DNA of 64,000 bases, from contig CP136064.1 of the NCBI GenBank assembly GCA_032622095.1, positions 272,637,614 to 272,701,613 on the forward strand, read 5' to 3'. Numbering within the stretch: position 1 is the stretch's first letter; every line of letters starts with the position of its first letter. Under the pieces are notes generated by a model. It made no database searches. It had not been told where the DNA came from and saw nothing but the letters and a program-made list of their open reading frames with translations. The position numbers and the translations under genes were made by a program. Of the stretch, positions 10,908 to 21,410 are shown in pieces. The DNA comes from Siphonodentalium dalli (lineage: Eukaryota; Mollusca; Scaphopoda; Gadilida; Siphonodentaliidae).

Positions 10908-12509
10908 AGGCCCGTTCCAAACGACGGATTTTTGTCGACTCGAATCTAATACCAGACCCACAATTGTATTAAATGCGTCTAAAATGCGACGTTTGAAACA
11001 ATTAGATCCGTGTCAGACGCACCACAGACGAATCTCCGTCCAATTCAGACGAATCTTCGTCGGTGATGCGTCTGAAATCCGTCTTGGTTTCAAACGACGG
11101 ATTTTTGACGACTCGAATCTAATACATGTGACGAGAAGAGCCGAAAGTTGCCGAAGAACGAATGCAAATGATATGATAATGATATGATAATGGTATAATA
11201 ATGAGGGGGCTCCCCTTATCTGAGGAAATACCCACATGACGTCATTTGTCGCACGCTCTCTTTGTCATAAAGAAAGATATATCTATAAGCATTGCTTAGG
11301 TAACATTGGGCAAATTGTAATTATTTTGGTAGTTTGATTCCTCAACGAACATGGCATGTCACTGACTCACATCTTATAATGGATATGGGTATCAATGTTT
11401 TAGAATAATCCATATATACCGGTATAAGGGGTAGGGGTTGTAGCAACCGATTTATAATAATTCATATAGACCGATGTTCCTTATTGTAAGGAATAGGGGT
11501 GGTAGTCTCTGATGTATAATAATTAATATTTACCGGTATTAATTATTATAAGGGGCAGAGGTGGTACTACTGATTTATAATCATTCATATATACCGATAT
11601 TACTTATTATGAGGGGTAAAGGGGTGGTAACCTCTTATTTATAATAATTCATATATTCAGGTATTACTTGTTATAAGGGGCAGAGTGATAGCCTATGATT
11701 TATAATAATTTACATATACCGGTATTCCTTATTATAAGGGGTAGGGGTGGTAGCCTCAGATTTATAATAATTCATATAAACCGGTATTACTTATTATGAG
11801 GGGTAGGGATGGTAGCCTATGATTTATAATAATTCATAGATACCGGTATTCCTTATATTATAAAGGATATATAGGTGGTAGCCTATGATTTATAATATAT
11901 AATTAATATATTCTGGTATTTCTCATTATAAGGGGTAGGGTGGTACCACTGATCTTATTTATAATAATTCATATATACCGGCATTACTTGTTATGAGGGG
12001 TATAGGGGTGGTAACCTCTTATTTATAATAATTCATATATTCCGGGTTTCCTTATTATAAGGGCAGGGGTGGTAGTCTCTGATTTATAATAATTCTTGTA
12101 TACCTGTATTTACATGCATGGTATACACATATATGGCAATTGGTTGCACGATCTAACATTTATTTGTAGCGCCTATTATATTATATTATATAACTATATG
12201 TACTATATACATCCTCATATACATATGCACATATATTCGCGCTGCAGTCGCGCATATATTTATACATAATTTATACTGTATTTTAGTATATATATGTATA
12301 ATATACCGGTATATTTAGGCCTCTATATCTACGCGTGACCATTTTGTGAAGGTAACATAGAGTGCACCTTTAAATAAATGGAACGATGTATTAGATTCGA
12401 CGCGACAAAGATGCGTCCGTCTGAAACAAAATTGACCGCAGACGCACCACCGACGGATTTAATACAATTAGATTCGAGTCGACAAAAATCCGTCGTTTGG
12501 AACGGGCCT
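10908..12509. mobile_element. 1.6-kb terminal-inverted-repeat element carrying a minisatellite
   Basis: The ends are perfect inverted repeats for over 40 bases (left AGGCCCGTTCCAAACGACGG; right its complement ending at 12509), with weaker complementarity continuing to about 11130 and 12383. TA occurs at both borders (10906-10907 and 12510-12511), fitting a TA target duplication as made by Tc1/mariner-type enzymes. The left end holds a second copy of the terminal motif (TCAAACGACGGATTTTTG near 11091), a subterminal repeat. No transposase frame is present. The interior is mainly a tandem array (11378-12110). It is a non-autonomous element; the superfamily assignment is tentative. Confidence 0.8.
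11378..12110. repeat. Minisatellite, about 60-65 bp x 12, inside the TIR element
   Basis: The repeating unit is roughly TTTATAATAATTCATATA, then TACCGGTATTACTTATTATA, then AGGGGTAGGGGTGGTAGCCT. Twelve diverged units are countable, with starts near 11404, 11453, 11513, 11571, 11636, 11696, 11758, 11820, 11887, 11953, 12021 and 12081. Confidence 0.9.
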
Positions 12510-12667
12510 TAGAGGCGTGTAGTTCTGTGCCGATACATTATATCTACCGTGAGCTATCGAAATCAATGCCAACAGCGACAATGCTAGTGATATTAACTAA
12601 TTTTAATACCGTGTTTTATATTATTAATGAACTATTTAGGCTCATCTAAAGTTTATTTTAATTTTAA

Positions 12668-13085
12668 TTGAAATCAGAATATTTCGCCAGATATATGGAA
12701 AATAAGAGATGGTCAGTAAAAGTGCACCAGCTCTGCGGTGCCGCGGAGGGATGCCTGGGCCGATCGGGCCCCGCTCCACGCGGTGCATTTGTCTCGCGTG
12801 GAGCGGGGTGTGCTCCACCAAGGCGCCCGGTGAAGTGGTATGGCAGGGTGGTGGGAATGAGGGTGTTACCACAGTGGTTGGTAGTCGTGGGTAGATTGGA
12901 GCTGCATGCATTTTTTGGACTTCCAAGAAATGTGTGCGGCTTTAATATGCTCAAGGCTGCCTGTTGCTGTGGGGAAACATATTACAACGCACGCGTGTAA
13001 CCTGTAAATTATATGTATATATGTTAATTGATGTCTAAATGTCATTTATTGATTTACATAGACAATAAACTTGATTGATTGACAT
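12668..13085 (+). mobile_element. Possible 3' end of a retroposon (GC-rich body, TTGA tail)
   Basis: A GC-rich island (CCGCGGAGGGATGCC, GGGCCCCGCTCCACGCGG) stands out from its flanks. It is followed by AATAAA at 13064-13069 and a short TTGATTGATTGA tail at 13071-13082, a pattern seen at 3' ends of L2/CR1-type LINEs and their SINEs. Overlapping frames of 61-110 codons on both strands show no domain. An inverted pair CGCTCCACGCGG/CGCGTGGAGCG sits near 12772-12805. Confidence 0.35.
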
Positions 13086-13757
13086 GCAGTCAGCCGAGTG
13101 CGTAGTTGTTCAGTAGTATGTTCACTCAGACGAATATTATTCCGTTGACAACCCAATCATGTCCGCCAGTTTTGGGTTTGGAATGAAAAGAAATCAACAG
13201 TGTGCCTGACTTTCTAGGCCACTGGAGCAAATTATTTGAACGTAAACTTAGCGATAAAATATCCCAGTGTGGCGGAGCGAGTGATCGTTTTGTTAATTTC
13301 TTTAGACATTTCCTGCCTGTTGTTCGGTATGTTTATATCATTGTGTCCGTCTGCCCTTGTGTCTGTTACGTAATTATAGTGTTGTTATAGGATCTAAATT
13401 ATTAGTGGGTGACGTACTCAGAGTTCAAAGCTGCACAATTCTCCTTTGCTTTGATTAGATGCCACATTTCCAACTTTGAAAAAACGCATTCCATTAAAAA
13501 ACCCTTGGCTTAGAATTCCAGACGTTAGTACAACCCAACCCCTCTTGTTCAAATGCCGCTTTTTGTGCCGATGTCAACATAATATCTGGTAAAGGCAAAC
13601 TTCATGATTTGTGTGTCCAAAAAATAAGAGACGATTGATAGCAGCCCATGTGGCAATCGTTTATAATCGATCTCGCCCGTTGAAGACCACTCTCGGAAGA
13701 TCAGTATTGGAAAGACTGTTCATTATAAACATCTAACAATGGCAGGGTGTGATTGTG
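13086..13757. other. Non-coding stretch
   Basis: A 62-codon frame at 13202-13390 lacks motifs. Nothing else supported. Confidence 0.45.
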
Positions 13758-14262
13758 GATCATGCCATGAATCTCTACTGTGGCTAACCCCAGTAGAGAT
13801 CATATTCCACCAGTACAAAACCTGGGAACTTTTTGACAGGGAACCTTATAAAGTCGAAAAATAATACGGGGAATATATTTCTTAATGATTATCTGTTCCT
13901 TAATAGTGTACATCACTATATGTGAAGGTCCCAATTCGAAATTGCATGCCTTTCTGTAACTTTTGAGAGCCGATATCGCAATAAGCATTCAATTAATTAC
14001 GCAGGGAAAAATCCATAAATGTCAGGAACGCAAAGCAAAATCGCTCACAAAGGCACTTAAATCCTGAAATTTCGAGTTAGGACCTTTACTAACAGTGAAG
14101 TACATTATTAAGAAATAGATAATAACAAAGAAATATATTCTCTGTGTTACTTTTTCGATTTTGTAAGGTTCCCTGTCAAAACTTCAAAAAGTACCCGCGT
14201 TTTGTTCTGGTGGAATATGATCTCTACGGGCGTTAGCATTAGTAGAGATTCATGGCATGATC
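13758..14262. mobile_element. Foldback element, copy 1
   Basis: The outer arms GATCATGCCATGAATCTCTACT and its complement (ending 14262) face each other. Inside them the arms continue as imperfect complements for about 200 bases each (GTAGAGATCATATTCCACCA versus TGGTGGAATATGATCTCTAC, and TTTTGACAGGGAACCTTA versus TAAGGTTCCCTGTCAAAA). The whole 505 bp can fold on itself. No open frame. A second full copy is at 15595-16083, and single arms occur near 36048-36184 and 63858-64000. Confidence 0.8.
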
Positions 14263-14366
14263 TAGGTGTGATTGTAGATTAGAATGTGAACGTACCGTCT
14301 CCCCACAAACGACGAATCTCTGACAACGCCTCTCTGTATGATGGTGTACACAATTAGGTATGTGTT

Positions 14367-14575
14367 TGCCAAAGAAGCCAAATCTGCATTTGTCTGACTA
14401 GTTGCATATTATACAATCAAAACATTGGATTGAATATAATCAACGTTTAGGCAGACTCTAACCCAACGATTGCCAAACGAGACAAATATGCATTTGTCTG
14501 CCTATTTGCATATTATACAATCAAAACATTGGATTGATATAACTAAAGTTTAGGCAGACTCTAACCCAACGTTTG
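14367..14575. repeat. Tandem duplication, two units of about 105 bp
   Basis: GCATATTATACAATCAAAAC, ATTGGATTGA and TTTAGGCAGACTCTAACCCA occur twice in order. There are few differences. Confidence 0.85.
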
Positions 14576-15299
14576 GTCGTCCGAATCCGAATCCGAGTAA
14601 GCGTTGGGTTTGAGCCGTTAAAGGGGTACTGTATACTAAATCCGGCCATTTATGAGACCATCTCCTTTATACTCAACCTAATATATGCAACAAATGGATG
14701 AATTTGAGCCAAATATTAGTGAAAAATACACTCATTTACTTTATGAACGATGTAAAACAACATTGTGAATATAATGAAAATGAATTAATGACTGGAGTTA
14801 CATCATCACTAGAGCACAGGAGTATATGTCAATATATAATTATATATGATTTGACAATATAATCTGTGGTTCTGGTTATTAACAGTAATCCCAAATCAAT
14901 GGATTAATTTCGGATCTTAACGTCTGAATAGATGAAATATATGGAATTAAACCAGTCTTCGGACATAGCAAACAATACGTCCGAAACGAGATGTAACATA
15001 CAATGACTTGCTTTTCGGGAATAAATTACCAACCTAGAAAAGAATACTTTTACCAAAGACACAAATAATACTACCACTATATACCACTGTAATTATTTGA
15101 GTTTACAGAGATGAAACTATGACAAAGAGAGCACACATCCAGAAAATCTGTATCAAGGGGCACAACTGAAAACCAGAGATTATTAACTAAACTAATCTAA
15201 CCCAACAATTAAACCCAACTTCTGGAATTTGCCCCAACTATTAAACAAACTTTGGATAACCGAACAAGTTTGACTAAACTTTATTTTGGGTGTATGCAG
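14576..15299. other. Non-coding region upstream of gene A exon 1
   Basis: It should hold intron or upstream sequence of gene A. I could not find an earlier exon (signal peptide or EGF) with confidence. Confidence 0.35.
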
Positions 15300-15469
15300 G
15301 CCCTGATCAAGCTGTACGTCGGTGCTGTTATGGTCGCTGGGCTGCAATTTGACATTACTGGAACTACACCGACAACATGGTTTGACAAATACAAACTAGA
15401 GCAATCCACATGGACAGACTTACCAAAGGCAGACAACAGCTATTCAATGTTTCTTTGGTCAGATAGCGT
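15300..15469 (+). CDS. Gene A, internal exon 1 (extracellular FDITG-type domain)
   Basis: TGTATGCAG ends at 15299 and a strong donor GTGAGT starts at 15470. The 170-bp exon enters in phase 0 and leaves in phase 2. It encodes 56 full codons with the core LQFDITGTTPTTW, then STWTDLPKADNSYSMFLW. The minus-strand exon at 52105-52274 has the same length, the same phases and about 29 of 56 identical residues (my hand alignment), which strongly supports both as real exons. From memory, this pattern (hydrophobic run, FDITG, TW...WTDL) occurs in uncharacterised secreted invertebrate proteins, often beside EGF repeats; I know no family name. Role unknown; an extracellular location is inferred from the paralogue's EGF exons. 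Confidence 0.75.
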
Positions 15470-15594
15470 GTGAGTATATGCGTACATTGACTTACATCCG
15501 CTTACCTACATTGACTTGTCAGTGCCATGGCTTCGTCATGTGCAGTTCTTAAACAGTGTGCGATCAGAAAAATACCCAACACCTGGAGGGGTAG

Positions 15595-16083
15595 ATCAGG
15601 TCACGAATATCTACTCTGGCTAACGCCCATAGAGATCACATTCCACTAGTAAAAAAACCTGGGAACGTATTGAAGTTGAAAGAATATCGCGGGAAATATA
15701 TTTCTTAGACTGTTCAACAATATACTTCACTGTAAGTGAAGGTCCCAACTAGAAATTTCACGATTTAAGTGACTCCGTGAGCAATTTTCCTTTGTGTCGC
15801 TTACAATTATGGATTTATCCTGGGTAATTAATTCAATGTTTATTGTGATATCGGCTCACAACAGTCAGAGAAAAGCATGCAATTTCGAGTTTGAGTCCTT
15901 CCCCTACAGTGATGTCCATTACTAGGGACCAGGTAATAACTATGACATATATTCACCGCGTTATATTTTCGACGTTATAAGGTTCCCTGTCAAAACTTTT
16001 CCCCAAAAAGTTCCCATGTTTTGTACTGGTGGAATATGATCTCTATGGGCGTTCGCCAGAGTAGAGATTCACGGTATGATCTA
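15595..16083. mobile_element. Foldback element, copy 2 (in gene A intron 1)
   Basis: It is the same family as 13758-14262. The left arm starts GTAGATCAGGTCACGAAT and carries CTCTGGCTAACGCCCATAGA. The right arm ends AGTAGAGATTCACGGTATGATCTAC. The arms have diverged more than in copy 1. It lies wholly within the intron between 15469 and 16877. Confidence 0.75.
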
Positions 16084-16202
16084 CTAGAGGGGGACCCATA
16101 AGCACGTTGTGGATCACCTAAATTCGCGGCGATTGCTTTGGCGGTGAACTCGCGTGGAGCGGATTTATATGATTCAAAATAAATCATGGAGACTGACCAC
16201 GG

Positions 16203-16645
16203 CTCACCACGAATAACGCGAACCATGCACTGAGAATCACCGAGAACTACTGAGAATCACCGCGAACCACTGAGAATCACCGCGAACCACTGAGAACCAC
16301 TGAGAATCGCCGCGAACCACTGATAATCACCGCGAACCACTGATAATCACCGCGAACTACTGAGAATCACCGCGAACCACAGAGGATCACCGCGACCGAC
16401 TGAGAATCACCGCGAACCACTGAGGATCACCGCGAACCACTGAGAATCGCCGCGAACCACTGAGAATCACCGCGAACCACTGAGAATAACCGGGAACCAC
16501 TGAGAATCACCGCGAACCACTGAGAATCATCGCGAACCACTGAGAATCACCGCGAACCCGCGAACCACTGATAATCGCCGCGAACCACCGAGAATCACCG
16601 CAAACCACCGAGAATCACCGCAAATTACTGAGAATCGCCTCAAAA
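16203..16645. repeat. Minisatellite, 20-bp unit, about 20 copies
   Basis: The unit is GAATCACCGCGAACCACTGA with small variants (GATAATC, CGCCGCG, a 9-bp partial unit near 16556). It lies in gene A intron 1 just after the foldback copy. Related words (ATTCGCGGCGATT, GGTGAACTCGCG) precede it at 16120-16155. Confidence 0.95.
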
Positions 16646-16876
16646 TCATCGACGCGAATATTTTATTCCATTTCGATTTATTTTACCACGGTAGTAACTA
16701 CATATTGGTATACTGCATGCGGTCGAGGACGATAGACATGTAATGGTGTGGGTTAAAATTTATAAGGTGACACTGGGAAGTTTTTTTTTTTTTTCTCATA
16801 ATTGAACTGGAATAAAGCGCATGTATAACAGAAGATATGCCTACTTACATAATTACATTGCTTCTCTCACCTACAG

Positions 16877-17061
16877 GGATCTTGTATCGTACAGAAATTT
16901 CTATATCGCAAATAACCATGGCGGATGTCCAAATGATCGACACTGGATTATCATGAGAGACCCTCGAAATGGAAAAAATACATATTGCACATTTGATGCT
17001 ATTGGTCCGGAACCAGCTTTCTTGTACTCGAACAAGGATATCATGGGACAGTTCCAAGGAG
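16877..17061 (+). CDS. Gene A, internal exon 2 (Cys/Trp-rich extracellular segment)
   Basis: TTCTCTCACCTACAG ends at 16876 and GTATTT follows 17061. The exon takes one base to finish the codon opened by exon 1 (phase 2) and leaves in phase 1. The 185 bp encode DLVSYRNFYIANNHGGCPND, a HWIIMRD strand, YCTFD and PAFLYSNKDIM. The two cysteines and the aromatic pattern suggest a disulphide-bonded, secreted fold continuing the domain of exon 1. Similar NHGGCPxDxxW and FLYS patterns, as I recall them, follow FDITG segments in unnamed invertebrate proteins, so joining the two exons is reasonable. The matching exon of gene B was not found. Confidence 0.7.
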
Positions 17062-17689
17062 GTATTTGATCTGATTGAAATAAATAATTTGGCAGCCAGT
17101 TATGCTGAGGTGGTCAATTTCGCATGTTTCATTTGACAAAGGACCATGCTCTCATGTACCAATCACCACCAGAGCGCACCGGTCATACTTCCTTTCTGAC
17201 TTTGTCACCGACTGGCTACTAGTCTGTGGTTTTCGATATTTAGCGCGCTGTTGTCCAAATAAACTGGCGTAAAGCGATCGCCCCAAAGTCAGATTTCCTA
17301 TGTGCTTTGATAACAAATCGCGCACTAATAACTGATTGACCGAAAGAAGAATTAAAATTTCCGGCACGTATACCGGGGTGGGTGGGTGGTCAAAGCCACC
17401 AACAAGCAATTTTTTCCGCAACTAAAAAAAACATTTCCTGCTTGTTTTTTAGTGTTTTGGCAATGAGTTGGGCTTCAAAACCACTTTGAATGAGAGAAAT
17501 AATGTAATTCTAACTGGTAAACTGACTGCAGGCAGTTATCGTGTTGTATTTTGAAATCCAAGATGGCCGCTGGCAGCCATGTTTTTTTGGCCGAATGACC
17601 TCAAAATGACTCATTCCTATTTACATGTCCATGTTAACATCCATGATAAATAGTATGCTCAGAAATTCATATACAGCTGTTTACAGTGA

Positions 17690-17875
17690 ATTTCCCCCCG
17701 CAAATTTCTGTTTTAGTGGTAAAAGGGGGGGTGGGTGTCAAAAAATGGTCGGAAAAAACTGCCGAAAACGGAAAAAATAAATTGGCGGTGGGGGTGGGTG
17801 GGTACAAAAAATGATCGAAAGGGAAAAAATGCCATACGTGCCTGAAATTTTTTTCCGACCCCCCCCCCCCTGATT
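17690..17875. repeat. G-run/C-run repeat locus 3
   Basis: AAAAGGGGGGGTGGGTGTC, CGGTGGGGGTGGGTGGGTAC and TTTTCCGACCCCCCCCCCCC enclose GGAAAAAA-type words. Arms of opposite strand bias face each other, so it can form a hairpin. Confidence 0.55.
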
Positions 17876-19574
17876 AGAGCGGTAGTTTTTTGACGATTTT
17901 CGCAAGCTACTCATGAAAACTGCCTGCAGCAAATTACAACTCTTGTTTTTGACTTGTTTTTAATTTTGTCGTGACAATATCGTCCATGTTTATACTTTTG
18001 TGTTGATAAAATAATCGGAGAACCAAATCGCACCGTTTCGCAATATAGTTCTTTGGTTCCAGTGGGACTTCCAAACTTAAGGTACGCTATTACAATTTTT
18101 TTTTTCAATATTTTGTGTATTTAATAAGGGCAACGTGTTGCTCTTTTCGCTTTGTATATATATTAATTTCGCGGAAGACCACCAAATGTGGGTAAAATGT
18201 CACCCATAGCAGTTGTCTTACTGAACCATAAAGGGAGGTAAACCGTGCACGGAGTTTGCTCCGGAACGTTGATCTTGTCTGACCCAATCGGCACGCTGGT
18301 GATTTCAGAATACATGATCAATTACGCAAGTGGAGTTATGATGGAAACACTTAATATAATGAGGTTTTTTTGTGTTCTGTTCGGTAAAACTGACACAAAT
18401 GGATTAGAAAAAGTTGATGTGTTGTTTTGAATCGTAACATACAATTTATATATCCAAAGACGATGGCGTAAGTTCTATAATGTGCGACACACCTCGGTCC
18501 CTAATCAACAATTGAGACATCGTGGATACCATAATCAAGTCATGCGCATACATGCATGTGAGCTTGAGAAATTCAACTTCCATTATAGCTAATTGGCATA
18601 CAGAACAAAGTTGTTCATTGTACTGAGCGTTGCGCAACCAGGCCACTAACATATTTGGCACGTTTTCAGACAGGGGATCCCCATAATTTGAGAACACACC
18701 GTGGTGGGCATTATGTGAAAAAGTTATGCACTTTTTTTTGGGAGGAAACATGAAACTTGATACAAAATTGTATTAAGGTATACTACAACGAATAGTTCAA
18801 GGTATATTGTCAAATAAAGAGAATGCATCAAATGACTTATGATTTAACAGCAATGCAGATATTTTTCACGACAGAAGGCTTAAGAGCTGATGTGTCACTA
18901 GAAATACGAATCCGCATGATCTAACAACTATGTCAAGGTCAGTACCAAGGGTGAAGGTCAATCTGGTCAAAGTTGACATATAATGAAATGTACAGTTCAA
19001 GCCGTTATCGCTTTAGATATACACGGGTTCTGTTCAACACAGCGCGTGAGTACTAGAAAACTGTTGTTAAACGCATACTATTATACCATTTATTCAGTAT
19101 AAAATATAGAATGACACTACATGTACCTGAAAACAACTCCCCTGTTATAACTGTGAGAATAGATGATATATAAACTCATTAATTTGCAGCTGCTATATTC
19201 TGATACAAAGGAATTAACATTTATCTTAATGATGCATACTCCGAATTAACGGTCGCAAATTACTATTTCTTTGGCTTCGGGAGTAAAAAAAATATTTGAT
19301 TCGAGTCGAGGAACCCACCCATCAAAGCTCAGAGTGATCAGATATCGATTTTTGAAATATATTATTTTTCACCACCAGTACTTTTTAGTGGCCAGTTAAA
19401 AAGTCGATGAGAAGACGGACTCGGACCAAATTGGGGATGAAGATGGATAACTCTAAAAATCAAGTGGCTTTTGGGTGTCAGCTATTTGACAAACCGACAA
19501 ATGTCTTTAAACAAAATGTTGACAAATAACAATGCATGTGCTTGTCGTCCTTATACTAAGTTCGCTTTTCACCA

Positions 19575-19637
19575 TGGGCGCCGCCATCTTGAATTTAAGG
19601 TGCCGCCATCTTGATTTTGAGGCGCCACCATCTTGGA
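19575..19637 (-). promoter_or_regulatory. Three tandem CCATCTTG motifs (YY1-like)
   Basis: GCCGCCATCTTGAA, GCCGCCATCTTGAT and GCCACCATCTTGGA recur at about 23-bp spacing. The complement AAGATGGCGGC matches the known YY1 binding consensus. It may equally be a piece of a common repeat carrying this word, since CCAAGATGGCCG also occurs at 17565, 52892 and 53048. Confidence 0.3.
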
Positions 19638-19853
19638 AACGTCATTGCACTTAAATTAAAACTACAAAATGTTACTTTTCATTATAACATCACAGTATGC
19701 ATTGCGTGAAGACATTACATGGTTTATACTTTAAACAATAATCATCACTTAAATCATAAATATTGCCGACATGACTTGGGTTGCTATGCCATTCGGAAAA
19801 TGATGGACACGGTTGACATTCGGTTTGTTTATGTTGATGTTGTTGTTTCCTAG

Positions 19854-20020
19854 TGCATGGCTCCGGTGGATGGAATCAACATTACCCATATGCTGGTATA
19901 AATGTAGCTCCATGCAGTTGTAATCAAAATTATCAATTCCAAACTAAATCACTAGGATTCGTAGGAACAAACAAAAACATGTTCTTCGAAATTGAATATT
20001 CTTCCTTCCTTATATTCTAA
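19854..20020 (+). CDS. Gene A, terminal exon 3
   Basis: TTGTTGTTTCCTAG ends at 19853. The exon supplies two bases to the codon left by exon 2 (phase 1) and runs 54 codons to TAA at 20018-20020. It reads HGSGGWNQHYPYAGINVAPC, then SCNQNYQFQTKSLGF, and ends hydrophobic (SSFLIF). Phase agreement over two introns supports membership in gene A, but no paralogous exon confirms it. AATAAA at 20285-20290 could serve as a polyadenylation signal. A different frame stays open from 19992 to a donor-like ACAG/GTACGT at 20268/20269, so an alternative ending is possible. Confidence 0.55.
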
Positions 20021-20879
20021 TGATTTGGGTTGTGATTTGAAACAAACAACCCAAATTATGAGAGGGGCAAACCGAAGTTTTTACTCGTCGGAACCCCATT
20101 TGCCAACGAAGTTCAAGGATGGGGTACATCTCAATTTTAATCCAAATTTAGAACGGGCATGGGCCAGTCGAAAAATTGGGAGCCATGAAAGGGTGAAAGA
20201 CGTGGGTGCAGTAGGAATATTCAAAGGTAGACCCCATCCCATACCACTGGCAAGCAACTCGTGTACAGGTACGTAATTGGTTATAATAAATACTTGACGT
20301 TCATACAAGTCAACACATAGAGTTCTGAGTAGTACAGGTCGTGACTGCATGATCGTCCTTTTTTACATGGATTCCAATGCCATAATTTCGTCTTTTTTTC
20401 TTTGTCATTTCCGCGGTGTTTGGCTAATCCGAGCGATTTGAGAAAAATCCAACCTCTGTATGAAACATTAAAAAACATCAGTATTTTCGGTGATAAGACG
20501 CTTTCCTTAAACTGTTGACAGAACACGCTTCGCCCGTGGTTACTGGTTAGAGTTGGTAAACTAGTTGAATATTGCAATTTTAATATTAAATATTTTTCTC
20601 TATTTTCAGATCCAAGCTCCCTTGGTCTAGCAGATCGCTTCGAGATATCGCTGGCGTAAAACACATGACTGTTGGTGACTAGCAGCAGGTTTTGCTACAG
20701 GATATTTACGATTCAAAAGAACAAAAGAACATCAGCGCGAAATAGTCATATATAGGTTACAACGAAAAACTTTATACATGTAAGAGATGAACAGTACAAC
20801 TATAGTTTTTAGCTCTGGCAATCAAACACAAATTGTCTTAATGAATGGTAAAAATAAAGAAATACCTTAAATAGAGGGT
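20021..20879. other. Possible 3' UTR of gene A, then non-coding
   Basis: See gene A exon 3. The 127-codon minus frame at 20281-20664 has no motifs. Confidence 0.35.
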
Positions 20880-21410
20880 CGTCAACTCGTCCCTAGTTAG
20901 TAGAAAAATTTACAAAAAGAGTCCAGTAAATTAGGTGTGGACCGAGGTCCAGACCAAGTTTACTGGACTCGTTTTGTAAATTTCGCTACTAACTGGGGAA
21001 GAGTTGTAGATTCAATTTAATACTACATCCAAAACGTCCATGAAACATACCTAAATCAACAAAGTAACAGTGGCCTATATAAAGCCGGCGATGACGTTTC
21101 ACGTAACTATGCGTCGTTTGTCCGCGTCCCAGACAAATAAGACACTTGGACTGGCGTAAATTTAATGAAATAACCTGTTCAAACTATATCAATATGAGTC
21201 ACCGACACCGATTCTTCTTCATGCATCGTCCGTAGCATACGGAATGTAAACAAAGGGAAAAACGGAAAAGCCATGTTTGCTCAACAATAATACATTTGGG
21301 TACATCTGGCACTATTTCGTGTTATACAATGACGGTTGTATATCATTAGAGAATGGGTTTAATGAATGGAATAAGGGTCGGGTCGTGTAATGCATTTGGA
21401 TATATGGTAT
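20880..21410. mobile_element. Hairpin-ended dispersed repeat, copy 1
   Basis: It opens with a 124-bp palindrome (20883-21006; CAACTCGTCC... facing ...GAGTTG). About 400 bases follow that match 49619-50035 in the same order (ATGACGTTT, TATGCGTCGTTTGTCCGCGT, ACGGAATGTAAACA, GAATGGGTTTAATGAATGGA). No coding. The superfamily is unclear; I see no certain target duplication. Confidence 0.7.

Larger units (their letters stand above)
17062..19853 (+). other. Gene A intron 2 with repeat debris
   Basis: It contains G-run/C-run material (17345-17420 and 17690-17875), a CCAAGATGGCCGC word with its context at 17560-17582, and a triple CCATCTTG motif at 19575-19637. No additional exon with compatible phase (1 in, 1 out) was recognised. 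The 101-codon minus frame at 18446-18751 lacks motifs. Confidence 0.4.

Noticed and set aside
12642-13000. Four overlapping 61-110 codon frames on both strands
   Set aside because: Caused by a GC-rich, stop-poor patch; treated as a possible retroposon end instead.
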